From Nanobdellota archaeon (GTDB taxonomy: Archaea; Nanobdellota; Nanobdellia; SCGC-AAA011-G17; GW2011-AR17), in assembly GCA_030018575.1 (NCBI GenBank), contig JASEIA010000034.1, positions 1 to 13,999 on the forward strand: a DNA stretch of 13,999 nt. The letters are read 5' to 3'. Positions within the stretch are counted from its first letter, which is position 1; each line of letters begins with the position of its first letter. The position numbers and the translations under genes were made by a program. The notes below the pieces were generated by a model. That model worked only from the letters and a program-made list of their open reading frames with translations. It had not been told where the DNA came from and searched no databases. Below are positions 5,645 to 12,791 of this stretch, piece by piece.

Positions 5645-6284
5645 CTTTGCAGGATATGGCTTTTATTTCTTTCCCGTATTTTGACATTACGGCATCAAAA
5701 TATTTCTCAGGCGAGCAGATTATTTCCCTTATGCCTGCTTTTTGCTTTATGAAATTTACCAGCTTATAGCCTATCTTGAATAATGCGCTGGAAGATATTT
5801 CTTCGCGATAAGATTTAATCTCAGTATCAAAATCCGGCCTTGTAATGAATTCAGCCTCAAGCAGCCCTTCAAGCCCTGTCCTCTCAAACTCCATTGCAAT
5901 GCCCTCTCCAAGGGAATCGTAAATGAAATCTTTTTCCTTGTCGCCTGTTGAATAGAAATATGCCTTATGGTGCTGGTATGTTGCAGCGTGCCCGAGCTCG
6001 TGCGCAACAACGCCGTGATATCCTTTCTCAATATTGCAATGTATCTTGTTCAGCTCTATAAGCCCGCTTCTTCCTTCTGGAGAGAACTGCCCTGCAAAAT
6101 CCCTTTCCTTTTTCCATACAGGCGCCCTTAAAGGCGGCCTTCTTATTGATATTGAATATGATGCTGAAAAGAAAGGTATAAGAAAATCCATTGAATCCTG
6201 CGCCATCTGCTCAAGTTTCAGGTGTCTTCCCACTGAATTATATACGGCAAACAGGCTTAAATAGTTTATTCTTGAGAACCGCAA
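5637..6284 (-). CDS. HELGH zinc metalloprotease (gluzincin-like)
   Basis: Up to 215 aa from a TTG at 6284. GTG at 6233 (residue 18) and ATG at 6206 (residue 27) are alternative starts; a TTTAA element near 6258 would suit the GTG, so the true N-terminus is uncertain. The active site is clear: VVAHELGHAA (92-101) supplies two zinc histidines and the catalytic Glu, and GEGIAMEFE (126-134), 28 residues further on, supplies the third ligand Glu in the manner of gluzincins. No signal peptide or certain membrane segment is seen, so it is probably cytoplasmic. The HEFxH-type minigluzincins of archaea are similar in size. Its 3' end overlaps that of the MetE-like gene by 8 nt. Substrate unknown. Confidence 0.78.
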   Translation of the reverse strand: MRFSRINYLSLFAVYNSVGRHLKLEQMAQDSMDFLIPFFSASYSISIRRPPLRAPVWKKERDFAGQFSPEGRSGLIELNKIHCNIEKGYHGVVAHELGHAATYQHHKAYFYSTGDKEKDFIYDSLGEGIAMEFERTGLEGLLEAEFITRPDFDTEIKSYREEISSSALFKIGYKLVNFIKQKAGIREIICSPEKYFDAVMSKYGKEIKAISCKAK

Positions 6285-6286
6285 GC

Positions 6287-6294
6287 GTTTTAAA
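6287..6294 (+). promoter_or_regulatory. TATA box of the radical SAM gene
   Basis: TTTTAAAC is centred about 27 nt before the ATG at 6318, predicting a leaderless mRNA in the 33-nt gap between divergent genes. Confidence 0.6.
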
Positions 6295-6317
6295 CCCCTT
6301 TAACACACTTCAAAGCC

Positions 6318-7298
6318 ATGGAATTAATACATATTACCCGTGAATCAGGCATTCCCTTAATCGGCTGCATAGCCTTTGGCATAATAGACAGGGGAACTGA
6401 CTTATTGCAGGTACGCCCAACAACAATGTGCAACATGCACTGCAGGTTCTGCTCGGTAAGCGCAAATTCTCCTGACATGCATCCTGCCTCCTTTACAGTT
6501 GACAAGGACTATCTTCTTGAAGAGCTGAAAAAAATAATTGAATTCAAGGGGGTTGAATGCGAGATAAACCTTGATTCTGTGGGAGAAATAACAACCTATT
6601 CTCAATTGACTGAGCTTGTGAAGGGAATAAAGGCAATTCCAAAAGTAAAAAGAATTTCAATGCAAACCAATGGCACTTTGCTTACAGGAGAAAAAGTATA
6701 TGCCCTTGAAAAGGCAGGCATCAGCCAGATTAACCTTTCAATAAACTCATTAGATTCAAAACAAGCTGCTGACTTAAGCGGATGCAGCACGTACAGCCTG
6801 GACCACATACTGCAAATTGCAAAGATGATTGCTGACTCCTCAATACAACTATTGATAGCGCCTGTATGGATTCCAAAAGTGAATGACGCTGAAATGCCTA
6901 AATTAGTTGAATTAGCCAAGAAGCTTAATGCAAAGATTGGGATACAGAAGTATGAGACTTACAGGTACAGCAGGAAAATAAAAGGCATAAAGCCAATAAC
7001 GTTCTGGAAATTTTATCAGCAGCTGAAGGCAATGGAAAAGGAAACAGGAACTAAACTGGCATTGACAAAGGAGGATTTCGGGATTCACAAGGCAAGCAGG
7101 CTGCCTGCTGTTTTCGAGGAAAGAGAAAAGATACAGGCTGTAGTTAAATGCCCCGGCTGGCAAAAGGCCCAGATGATTGCAGCTGCAAAAGGGGTTTGCG
7201 TAAGCGTGAACAAGTGCCTTGCAGAGGCAGGTAAAAGAGTAAGAATCAAGATTCTTGAGAACAAGAACAATATTTATGTTGCTGAGATGGCAGGGTAG
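6318..7298 (+). CDS. Radical SAM enzyme with C-terminal TRAM-like domain
   Basis: 326 aa. The radical SAM cluster motif C38-x3-C42-x2-C45 binds the 4Fe-4S cluster that cleaves S-adenosylmethionine. Barrel landmarks follow: an acidic ED-like strand around VGEITTY (88-94), the SMQTNGT strand (114-120), and NLSINSLD (139-146). Three more cysteines in the C-terminal part (C278, C294, C300) could hold an auxiliary cluster or zinc. The last about 23 residues (GKRVRIKILENKNNIYVAEM, 305-324) resemble a TRAM RNA-binding domain, as in methylthiotransferases and related archaeal radical SAM proteins, which suggests an RNA or translation-factor substrate. Specific reaction unknown. A TATA box supports the chosen start; the epimerase gene follows 24 nt downstream. 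Confidence 0.85.
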   Translation: MELIHITRESGIPLIGCIAFGIIDRGTDLLQVRPTTMCNMHCRFCSVSANSPDMHPASFTVDKDYLLEELKKIIEFKGVECEINLDSVGEITTYSQLTELVKGIKAIPKVKRISMQTNGTLLTGEKVYALEKAGISQINLSINSLDSKQAADLSGCSTYSLDHILQIAKMIADSSIQLLIAPVWIPKVNDAEMPKLVELAKKLNAKIGIQKYETYRYSRKIKGIKPITFWKFYQQLKAMEKETGTKLALTKEDFGIHKASRLPAVFEEREKIQAVVKCPGWQKAQMIAAAKGVCVSVNKCLAEAGKRVRIKILENKNNIYVAEMAG

Positions 7299-7322
7299 GC
7301 GGCTGAAGGCAGCAGGCGGTAA

Positions 7323-7970
7323 GTGGTGGCTAAAAATTGTCAAATATTTGCATCGTTGCTTGCTGCTGACAGGAATAATCTTGAAAGGGAAATAGATTGT
7401 GTTGAGCCTTTTGTTGACGGCTTTCACATTGACTTCATGGACGGGCTGTTTGTTTCTGGGAAGTTTTATGATATTAATCTTGTTAAAAAAACTTGGCTAA
7501 GGACAAGAAAGCCCATTGAAGTGCATCTGATGATGTATGCGCCTGATATGCATTTCTCAGAATTACTGAATGAGGGAGTTGAACGCATTATAATTCATTA
7601 TGAGGCGGCAGGATTTAAGCGGATTAATGCTTTTGAGGATTTGGCAAAAGGAACGTGCGCTTCTTTGGGGTTTGCTTACAATCCTTCAAGTAAAATCCGG
7701 CACGAGCCGATGTATCAGGCATATACGCAGATAATGGCAGTGAATCCCGGCAAGTGCGGGCAGAAGTTTGGCAGGAATTGTTTAAAGAAGATTAAGGAAT
7801 GCAAAGGGTATGGGCATTCTCTTATTGCTGTTGACGGAGGCATAAACGCTAGAACAGCAAAGGCGGCTTTTGAAGCAGGCGCTGATGTTTTGGTTGCAGG
7901 AAGCTATATCTTCAATTCTAAAGACAGGATTACGGCAATTGAGAGATTGAGGAAAGCAGGAAATTTCTAG
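7323..7970 (+). CDS. rpe: Ribulose-phosphate 3-epimerase family protein
   Basis: 215 aa from GTG (a second GTG follows directly). A TIM-barrel enzyme that interconverts ribulose 5-phosphate and xylulose 5-phosphate. The metal and acid-base residues of the family can be placed: S11 in the opening strand, H35 and D37 in HIDFMDG, H68 in EVHLMM, and D171 in VDGGIN, with the phosphate loop GADVLVAGSYIF (186-197). Two spots deviate: the opening reads SLLAAD rather than the usual SILSAD, and the flexible loop reads NPGKCGQKF where most members have NPGFGGQ. The substrate may therefore be a related pentose or hexose phosphate. It follows the radical SAM gene by 24 nt and lacks its own TATA box, so it is probably co-transcribed. 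Confidence 0.87.
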   Translation: MVAKNCQIFASLLAADRNNLEREIDCVEPFVDGFHIDFMDGLFVSGKFYDINLVKKTWLRTRKPIEVHLMMYAPDMHFSELLNEGVERIIIHYEAAGFKRINAFEDLAKGTCASLGFAYNPSSKIRHEPMYQAYTQIMAVNPGKCGQKFGRNCLKKIKECKGYGHSLIAVDGGINARTAKAAFEAGADVLVAGSYIFNSKDRITAIERLRKAGNF

Positions 7971-7978
7971 CCCAAAAC

Positions 7979-7987
7979 ATTTATATC
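7979..7987 (+). promoter_or_regulatory. TATA box of the Lon-DUF151 gene
   Basis: ATTTATATC is centred 27 nt before the ATG at 8010, predicting a leaderless mRNA. Confidence 0.65.
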
Positions 7988-8009
7988 CTATTCCAGCCTT
8001 TCCATAAGC

Positions 8010-9212
8010 ATGAAAAAGAGGGATACTGGCAAGATTGTTGCCGATGTTTGCTTTATCGCAGGCATACTCGTAATATTCTCAATGGGGATTCTAATCGGGA
8101 CAAAGGTGTTTCCTGAGAAAATAAAGGAAATTGTTTACCTTAAAGGAGAGGAAAAGGAAGCTAAGATTAATGTGCCGGGAGTTGACCAGTACGGCAACGG
8201 CGTGATGACAGAAGTTACTGCCGCGCTGAAAAATGGCAACGGGCAGGTATTGGTAAATGTCAATAACATTCTCGCAGGGTATGAGCTTCAGATGTTTGCG
8301 AGAAACGCAATACATGCTGTTGAAAATATAACAGGCAAAAGCCTAAAAAAATATGATGTAAGCTTTTCAATGAAAACAGGGGCTGGAATTGTTGACGGGG
8401 GAAGCGCAAGCGCTGCAATGGCTGTTGCTGTGATGTCAATGCAGGAAGGGGTTGAGCTAAGCAAGGATGCTGCGATGTCAGGCGCTGTTGACGAATCCGG
8501 AAAAATCCTGCCTGTAGGGCTTGTTGGCAAGAAAGCAGAGGCTGCAAAAATGGCCAATCTTTCTTTATTGGTTGTTCCTGCGGGACAAGGCGGGCAAATA
8601 GAGCAGGCAAAAACAGAGAATTGCAAAGAAAACTTATGTGAAATAAGCTATACCCCCCTCATAGGCGGCTCAAGCCTGATTCCTATTAAAGAAGTTTCAA
8701 CATTAAGGGAAGCTTTAAATGCAATGTCAAAGACAGAAGTTGAGAAGACTATAGCAGAAAGCATGAATATAGTAAGGTATGATACAGCAAAGAGAAAATA
8801 CAAGAGCCTTTCTGAGCTCGGGGTAAAGCTTGAAGGCTATTCAGCAGCTGAGGTTGTTCTTTCAGGCACAAATATTTTTATAAAAGTGGATTGCAAGGCT
8901 GTTCCGGCAGTTACAACAAGAGAGCAGGCTGACTCAATAGTGAAGGGGATTTATCACAAGATAATAGGAAGGCCCACTGTGCACGACACAATGGCTGACT
9001 TGCTTGATGCATTTGGCATTGAGATAATTGCATCCGCCATTGACAGCTATGACGCAGGATATTTCAAAGGGAGGATGTTTGCGCTAAAAGATGATAAATT
9101 GGTGAGCATTGACGCAAAGCCCAGCGATGCAGTCGCAATAGGGGCAAGGCTTGACAGCCCGCTGTATGTGAATAACAAGGTTCTTGCAGAGAAAGGCGTT
9201 AATGTCTGCTAA
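8010..9212 (+). CDS. Membrane-anchored Lon-type (S16) protease fused to a bifunctional nuclease (DUF151) domain
   Basis: 400 aa in three parts. A single hydrophobic helix (about 12-30) anchors the protein. Residues 60-240 form a Lon (S16) proteolytic domain without AAA+ ATPase: VDGGSASAAMAVA (128-140) holds the nucleophile Ser132 and PVGLVGKKAEAA (168-179) the general base Lys175; their 43-residue spacing equals that of E. coli Lon (Ser679/Lys722). Residues about 270-400 match the bifunctional nuclease family (DUF151/BFN): AAEVVLSGTNIFIKV opening, TVHDTMADLLDAFG (323-336), and the hallmark VSIDAKPSDAVAIGARLDSPLYV (365-387). The Lon dyad is intact, though GGSAS replaces the usual GPSAG. Substrates are unknown. 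A TATA box gives a leaderless start, and the stop overlaps the convergent gene at 9209. Confidence 0.88.
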   Translation: MKKRDTGKIVADVCFIAGILVIFSMGILIGTKVFPEKIKEIVYLKGEEKEAKINVPGVDQYGNGVMTEVTAALKNGNGQVLVNVNNILAGYELQMFARNAIHAVENITGKSLKKYDVSFSMKTGAGIVDGGSASAAMAVAVMSMQEGVELSKDAAMSGAVDESGKILPVGLVGKKAEAAKMANLSLLVVPAGQGGQIEQAKTENCKENLCEISYTPLIGGSSLIPIKEVSTLREALNAMSKTEVEKTIAESMNIVRYDTAKRKYKSLSELGVKLEGYSAAEVVLSGTNIFIKVDCKAVPAVTTREQADSIVKGIYHKIIGRPTVHDTMADLLDAFGIEIIASAIDSYDAGYFKGRMFALKDDKLVSIDAKPSDAVAIGARLDSPLYVNNKVLAEKGVNVC

Positions 9213-9622
9213 GCAAAAAAATAGAGATAGCAGTAGCTTAAGTCTTCTGGAATGGCATTTGCAACCCTGTCTTCAAGATAATGGTGCCCAGGGCATTTCT
9301 TTTCATTTTTGCAGAATCTTGGGGGCAAAATCAGGAAATTATCAGGCCCGCTGTTATACTGCTCCAAGGCTTCCTTTACAGCTTTCTGCTGCTTTTCATT
9401 GAGCTTTTCAAAATAAATGCAGCCCCTAAATCCGTAAGTTTGCCTGTTATCTTCTTCAATTTCATCTATCTGCGGCGCAAAGCCAGGGTCAAGCACGAAT
9501 TTCTCTTCATAATCTTTATTTAACAGCTTCTTGGGCATGGGGTAAAGAACAATATCAAGAGTTTCATAAAGCGCATTAAGGCGGCTGAAATAATCCCCCC
9601 TGGATCTGTTTTCAGGCGCCAT
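9209..9622 (-). CDS. Hypothetical protein with Cys/His cluster
   Basis: 137 aa from the ATG at 9620-9622. An ATG two codons earlier (9628) is possible, but the TATA box at 9645-9652 is centred 27 nt from 9622. The protein is acidic and apparently soluble. It has a helical segment (about residues 75-92, EKLNEKQQKAVKEALEQY) and a cluster FCKNEKKCPGHHY about 30 residues before the C-terminus that could bind a metal. It ends in an aromatic run (YCYLYFF). I recognise no family. The stop overlaps that of the Lon-DUF151 gene by 4 nt. It stands alone on its strand between two plus-strand transcription units. Confidence 0.65.
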   Translation of the reverse strand: MAPENRSRGDYFSRLNALYETLDIVLYPMPKKLLNKDYEEKFVLDPGFAPQIDEIEEDNRQTYGFRGCIYFEKLNEKQQKAVKEALEQYNSGPDNFLILPPRFCKNEKKCPGHHYLEDRVANAIPEDLSYCYLYFFA

Positions 9623-9644
9623 AACCATAGCAAAGTGGTTGCAG

Positions 9645-9652
9645 TTTATAAA
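9645..9652 (-). promoter_or_regulatory. TATA box of the 9209-9622 gene
   Basis: TTTATAAA, centred 27 nt from the ATG at 9622 on the minus strand. Confidence 0.6.
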
Positions 9653-9667
9653 TATTGGCTGAAATGC

Positions 9668-9676
9668 TTATAAAGG
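9668..9676 (+). promoter_or_regulatory. TATA box of the AK6/Fap7 gene
   Basis: CTTATAAAG, centred 26 nt before the ATG at 9697. It sits inside a longer open frame starting TTG at 9655, which argues against that start. Confidence 0.65.
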
Positions 9677-9696
9677 GGGCTGAACAAGGTATTATT

Positions 9697-10179
9697 ATGG
9701 CTGTAATCATTGTAACAGGCACTCCCGGGACAGGAAAGACTGAATTAGCTTTGGAGATTGCCAGGCTTCTGAAATATGAATACATTGATGTGAATGATGT
9801 TGTAAAAAAGGAAAAGCTTGCTGAGAGCTATGATTCTAAAAGAAAAACAAATGTTGTTGATGAAGCAAGGCTTTCAAAAGCGCTGGTTAAGCTGATAAAC
9901 GCAAAGAAGGAGGCTGAATTGGTTATTGATTCGCATATGTCGCACTGCATTCCTGCAAAATATGTTGGCTTGTGCATTGTTACTAAATGTGATTTAAAAA
10001 TTCTTAAGAAGAGGCTTGAGAAGAAAGGGTATTCAAAAGATAAAATAAGAGAGAATTTAGATTGTGAGATATTTGATGTTTGTTTAAATGAGGCATTTGA
10101 GGCAGGGCATAAACTACTGATTGTTGATACAGGAAGCAAAAGCCCAAAAGAGCTTGCGAAGCTATTGAAAAACCCGTAA
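9697..10179 (+). CDS. AK6/Fap7-type adenylate kinase (ribosome biogenesis NTPase)
   Basis: 160 aa from the ATG at 9697, chosen because the TATA box is 26 nt upstream and because the family begins a few residues before the P-loop. Walker A GTPGTGKT is at residues 8-15, an NMP-binding stretch with DVNDVVKKEKL (31-41) and YDSKRKT (45-51) follows, and the family signature IDSHMSHCIP (78-86 region) lies before the LID-like basic segment RLEKKGYSKDKIREN (106-120). CEIF and EA (123-133) are also typical. Members have adenylate kinase/ATPase activity and assist late maturation of the small ribosomal subunit in eukaryotes (Fap7/hCINAP); archaeal homologues bind uS11. The stop codon falls in the loop of a terminator-like hairpin. 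Confidence 0.92.
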   Translation: MAVIIVTGTPGTGKTELALEIARLLKYEYIDVNDVVKKEKLAESYDSKRKTNVVDEARLSKALVKLINAKKEAELVIDSHMSHCIPAKYVGLCIVTKCDLKILKKRLEKKGYSKDKIRENLDCEIFDVCLNEAFEAGHKLLIVDTGSKSPKELAKLLKNP

Positions 10180-10962
10180 GTGGGGTTTTCTTTTTTCCCT
10201 CATTGCGTTTATCTTTTTCTGCAGCCTTTTGCTCTTTTTGTTCGCGTACTTTACAGCGCATCTCAGGAAGATAACAGCGCCTGTCGCATCAAATGAGAAA
10301 GGAGCAACAAGATATATGCCTGCAAGCATCTGCTTAAGCCTTGCCTCGCGGGGATTTTCAAGTATTAGCCTTGCCGCCTTCTTTATGTTAATAGCATCCT
10401 CTTTCAAAAAGCCGTAAACTTCAGTATGCTGGAGCCTTGCCAGATGCTTAAGAAGAAGCTTTGTCGTCTTCTGCACCTCTTTCCTGTTCCCGACTGCATT
10501 TGAAACATCCCTTAATGACTTGTTCACGGAAGAAATGGCTTTTGCAGCGTATGCAGCCTGCTTTTTGCTTAATCTTATCACTGCTTTCTTTTTCATAGCA
10601 GGGAGCTTCTGCTCGGAAAGCTTCTCAAGCCCTAAAACAAGCTCCTGCTCTTTTTTCAGAAGATGTATTGCCTCATCTTCCAGGGAAGCTATTGTTTCAG
10701 AATATTCTTTTGATAAAATTCCGGTAATCCTTGCCTTGGAAAACAGCTTTTTCTGCTGCTCAAGCACTTTCTTAAGCTCATTCAAAAGCTGCTTTTCAGA
10801 ATTTGCTTTCTCAAGCTTTTTCAAAACCCTTATCTGCGATGAAATTGAAAGCTTCAGCTTTTGAAGCGAAGGCTGCAGTGCAATCTTCCCTCTTTTCTTT
10901 CCAAACAAATCGTATATATGGTGCCATTTTTTCCCATATAGCCTTATTGCTTTTGAAATCAT
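10162..10962 (-). CDS. Basic coiled-coil protein with C-terminal hydrophobic segment
   Basis: 266 aa, function unknown. Residues about 30-205 are almost entirely Lys/Glu/Leu-rich helix with long heptad-like stretches (for example 45-75 and 95-130). A hydrophobic segment at 211-237 (MLAGIYLVAPFSFDATGAVIFLRCAV) carries Pro and Gly and is followed by a strongly basic tail (NKKSKRLQKK). The order helix bundle, Pro-containing membrane-like segment, basic tail faintly recalls LETM1-like membrane proteins, but I would not assign that. A TATA box centred 28 nt upstream supports the ATG at 10962. The last 18 nt overlap the end of the AK6 gene, including its terminator stem. Confidence 0.72.
   Translation of the reverse strand: MISKAIRLYGKKWHHIYDLFGKKRGKIALQPSLQKLKLSISSQIRVLKKLEKANSEKQLLNELKKVLEQQKKLFSKARITGILSKEYSETIASLEDEAIHLLKKEQELVLGLEKLSEQKLPAMKKKAVIRLSKKQAAYAAKAISSVNKSLRDVSNAVGNRKEVQKTTKLLLKHLARLQHTEVYGFLKEDAINIKKAARLILENPREARLKQMLAGIYLVAPFSFDATGAVIFLRCAVKYANKKSKRLQKKINAMREKRKPHLRVFQ
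10169..10196 (+). terminator. Hairpin and T-run terminator for the AK6 gene
   Basis: AAAACCC (10169-10175) pairs with GGGTTTT (10183-10189) around a 7-nt loop that contains the TAA stop, followed by C and T6 (10191-10196). The structure lies within the last codons of the convergent coiled-coil gene. Confidence 0.6.
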
Positions 10963-10984
10963 ACTGATAATAACAGGAAATTAA

Positions 10985-10995
10985 GAATATAAAGC
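10985..10995 (-). promoter_or_regulatory. TATA box of the coiled-coil gene
   Basis: GCTTTATATTC on the minus strand, centred 28 nt from the ATG at 10962; separates this gene from the uS10 unit. Confidence 0.6.
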
Positions 10996-11007
10996 TTTTC
11001 CAGCTGC

Positions 11008-11316
11008 TTACTCTATTATCTCAATCGACAAGTTTACCCTTTCAGGGATATGGACTCTCATAACCAATCTTAACGCCTTCTCGTCAACGCCCAGGTCAAT
11101 CAGCCTCTTGTGTATCCTCATCTCAAAATTGTCAAAAGACGCTTTCCCCTCGCCGTCAGGCGCCTTTCGTGTAGTCAGCTTCAATCTCTGAGTCGGCAGA
11201 GGTATGGGACCCCAGATTTTTACCTTGCTTTTCTTTGCAATGTCAATTATAGAACTGCAGATTTCATTCAGCCTGTCTATTTCCGCGCTTGATATCTTCA
11301 GCCTTGCTTTTTGCAT
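11008..11316 (-). CDS. rps10: Small-subunit ribosomal protein uS10
   Basis: 102 aa, the normal length for archaeal uS10. It shows the opening QKARLKISS, the GPIPLPT loop (residues 36-42), TTRKAPDGEG (48-57) followed by the conserved MRIHKRLIDLG (66-76), and the C-terminal VHIPERVNLSIEI strand. uS10 sits in the head of the small subunit. AAAGGA lies 8-9 nt before the ATG, so translation initiates by Shine-Dalgarno here. It follows the EF-1A gene by 42 nt on the same strand, the classic archaeal tuf-rps10 order, with a T-rich tract between them that could reduce read-through. Confidence 0.96.
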   Translation of the reverse strand: MQKARLKISSAEIDRLNEICSSIIDIAKKSKVKIWGPIPLPTQRLKLTTRKAPDGEGKASFDNFEMRIHKRLIDLGVDEKALRLVMRVHIPERVNLSIEIIE

Positions 11317-11335
11317 GTTTTGTTTCCTTTAATAT

Positions 11336-11351
11336 AAAAAAATTAAAAAAA
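11336..11351 (-). terminator. T-rich tract between EF-1A and uS10 genes
   Basis: On the minus strand two runs of seven T separated by AA. Archaeal RNA polymerase terminates on such tracts without a hairpin, so partial termination after the EF-1A gene is plausible. Confidence 0.45.
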
Positions 11352-11358
11352 GAAGAGC

Positions 11359-12645
11359 TTAAAGCTGCTTCTTCACTATGTCTATGCACCTTCCGGCAGC
11401 AACTGTGATGCCTGCGTCCCTGATGGCAAAGCTTGCCAATTCAGGTATCTCAGACTGCTTTTCAATGACAACCGGCTTTGTAGGCCTTATCTTGACAATG
11501 GCTGTGTCGCCTGTCTTGATAAAGTCCGGCTTTTCCTGAAGCGTTGCGCCTGTTGCAGGGTCAAGTTTCTTTACAAGCTCAACAAACTGGCAAGCAACCT
11601 GCGCGGTGTGTATGTGGAATACCGGCGTATAGCCCACTGCAATGACGCTTGGGTGATTTAAGACAAATATCTGGGCTGTGAACTCAGATGCAAGCGTTGG
11701 CACCTTGTCAACATGCCCGAGGACATCTCCCCTTGCAATGTCTTTCTTTGCAATGCCCCTTACGCTGAACCCGATATTGTCGCCGGGCTCTGCCATCTGG
11801 ATTGCTTCGTGGTGCATCTCTATGCTCTTTACTTCGCCTGTTATTCCCCTGCCTTCCCTGCCCGGAACAACAATAACCTTATCGTTAACCTTCATTATGC
11901 CTGTTTCAACTCTTCCTACCGGAACAACCCCAATTCCTGTGATGTTGTATACATCCTGGATTGGGACTCTCAAAGGCAGGTTTGTGGGCTTTACAGGCTC
12001 CTTGAACTTGTCAAGCTGCTCCCTTAATGTAGGCCCTGTGTACCATGGCATATTTGCTGACTTCTTTACAACATTGTCGCCAAGGTATGAGGCCGTCGGT
12101 ATGAACTGGACTTCATCAGGCTTGTACCCAACCTGCTTTATCAGGTTGCTTACGTCTGCCTTGACCTTGTCAAAGACTTTCTGGTCAAACTTTGCAACAT
12201 CCATCTTGTTGACCACGACCGCCATCTGCTTGACGCCCTGTGTCCTGCAGAGGAATACGTGCTCCTTTGTCTGCGCCATGATGCCGTCAGAGGCTGCAAC
12301 AACAAGGACAGCAACATCAGCCTGTGATGCGCCTGTAATCATGTTCTTGATAAAGTCCCTGTGGCCGGGCGCGTCAATGATTGTGTACTCGAACTTGTCT
12401 GTAATGAACTTCTTGTGCGACAGCTCGATTGTAACGCCCCTCTCCTTTTCTTCTTTAAGCTCATCCATTGTGAATGCGAACTCAAACCCTGCCTTTCCCA
12501 AAGCAGCGGCCTGTTCCTTGAGCTTTCTCATAGTCTGCTCGTCAATAGCGCCTGCATCGAAGAGCATCCTCCCGACTGTTGTAGACTTGCCGTGGTCGAC
12601 GTGGCCGACAAACACGATGTTTATGTGTGGTTTTTGTTTTGCCAT
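11359..12645 (-). CDS. tuf: Translation elongation factor 1-alpha (aEF-1A)
   Basis: 428 aa, full length. It delivers aminoacyl-tRNA to the ribosomal A site as a GTP complex. GTPase motifs: P-loop GHVDHGKST (14-22), switch I with RGVTIE (69-74), DAPGH (91-95), and NKMD (146-149). The G5 region reads IPTASYLGDNV, where most homologues have a Ser-Ala pair at that place (such as ISAW), a small deviation. Domains 2 and 3 follow, with PLRVPIQDVYNITGIGVVPVGRVETG and the GYTPVFHIHTAQVACQF strand. GGAGG lies 8 nt before the ATG, and the leader of about 60 nt can fold (see 12650-12706). It is the first gene of the tuf-rps10 unit. Confidence 0.97.
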   Translation of the reverse strand: MAKQKPHINIVFVGHVDHGKSTTVGRMLFDAGAIDEQTMRKLKEQAAALGKAGFEFAFTMDELKEEKERGVTIELSHKKFITDKFEYTIIDAPGHRDFIKNMITGASQADVAVLVVAASDGIMAQTKEHVFLCRTQGVKQMAVVVNKMDVAKFDQKVFDKVKADVSNLIKQVGYKPDEVQFIPTASYLGDNVVKKSANMPWYTGPTLREQLDKFKEPVKPTNLPLRVPIQDVYNITGIGVVPVGRVETGIMKVNDKVIVVPGREGRGITGEVKSIEMHHEAIQMAEPGDNIGFSVRGIAKKDIARGDVLGHVDKVPTLASEFTAQIFVLNHPSVIAVGYTPVFHIHTAQVACQFVELVKKLDPATGATLQEKPDFIKTGDTAIVKIRPTKPVVIEKQSEIPELASFAIRDAGITVAAGRCIDIVKKQL

Positions 12646-12649
12646 ATTC

Positions 12650-12706
12650 TATTCCTCCGTGTATAGTTAGTATTCAGCTAATACCCATATAGATACAGCT
12701 ATACGC
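12650..12706 (-). promoter_or_regulatory. Structured 5' leader of the EF-1A mRNA with Shine-Dalgarno
   Basis: The predicted transcript starts near 12705. GTATAG at its 5' end (12704-12699) can pair with CTATAC (12666-12661), which ends two nt before the GGAGG Shine-Dalgarno (12658-12654). Within it GTATT-AGCTG-AATAC (12684-12670) forms a nested hairpin. The same 5' segment TATAG (12703-12699) can instead pair locally with CTATA (12692-12688), so the two folds exclude each other. Confidence 0.5.
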
Positions 12707-12727
12707 TGTGAATAGTAAAAGAGGGTT

Positions 12728-12737
12728 GTTTATAAGC
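12728..12737 (-). promoter_or_regulatory. TATA box of the EF-1A/uS10 unit
   Basis: GCTTATAAAC on the minus strand, centred about 88 nt before the EF-1A ATG, implying a leader of about 60 nt, long for this genome. Confidence 0.65.
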
Positions 12738-12756
12738 TTTTCGGAGAGATTCAAGA

Positions 12757-12786
12757 GAAAAACAAGAAAAATTGAGAGAGGAAAAG
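12757..12786 (-). terminator. Pyrimidine/T-rich tract after the cas fragment operon
   Basis: On the minus strand, CT-rich sequence with two T5 runs (12771-12767 and 12762-12758) begins a few nt after the stop at 12792 and ends before the EF-1A TATA box. It is placed to end the upstream cas transcript. Confidence 0.45.
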
Positions 12787-12791
12787 TGATC

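Noticed and set aside
10162..10962. LETM1-like annotation of the coiled-coil protein
   Set aside because: Only a faint resemblance in the Pro-containing hydrophobic segment; not enough to name the family.
11678..12670. Long open frame of 330 codons on the plus strand opposite EF-1A
   Set aside because: It is the antisense shadow of a highly conserved GC-biased gene; the protein has no recognisable features.
12646..12791. Continuation of the Cas8-like protein by frameshift
   Set aside because: Other frames give only Phe/Leu/Ser-rich low-complexity sequence from a CT-rich tract and soon stop.
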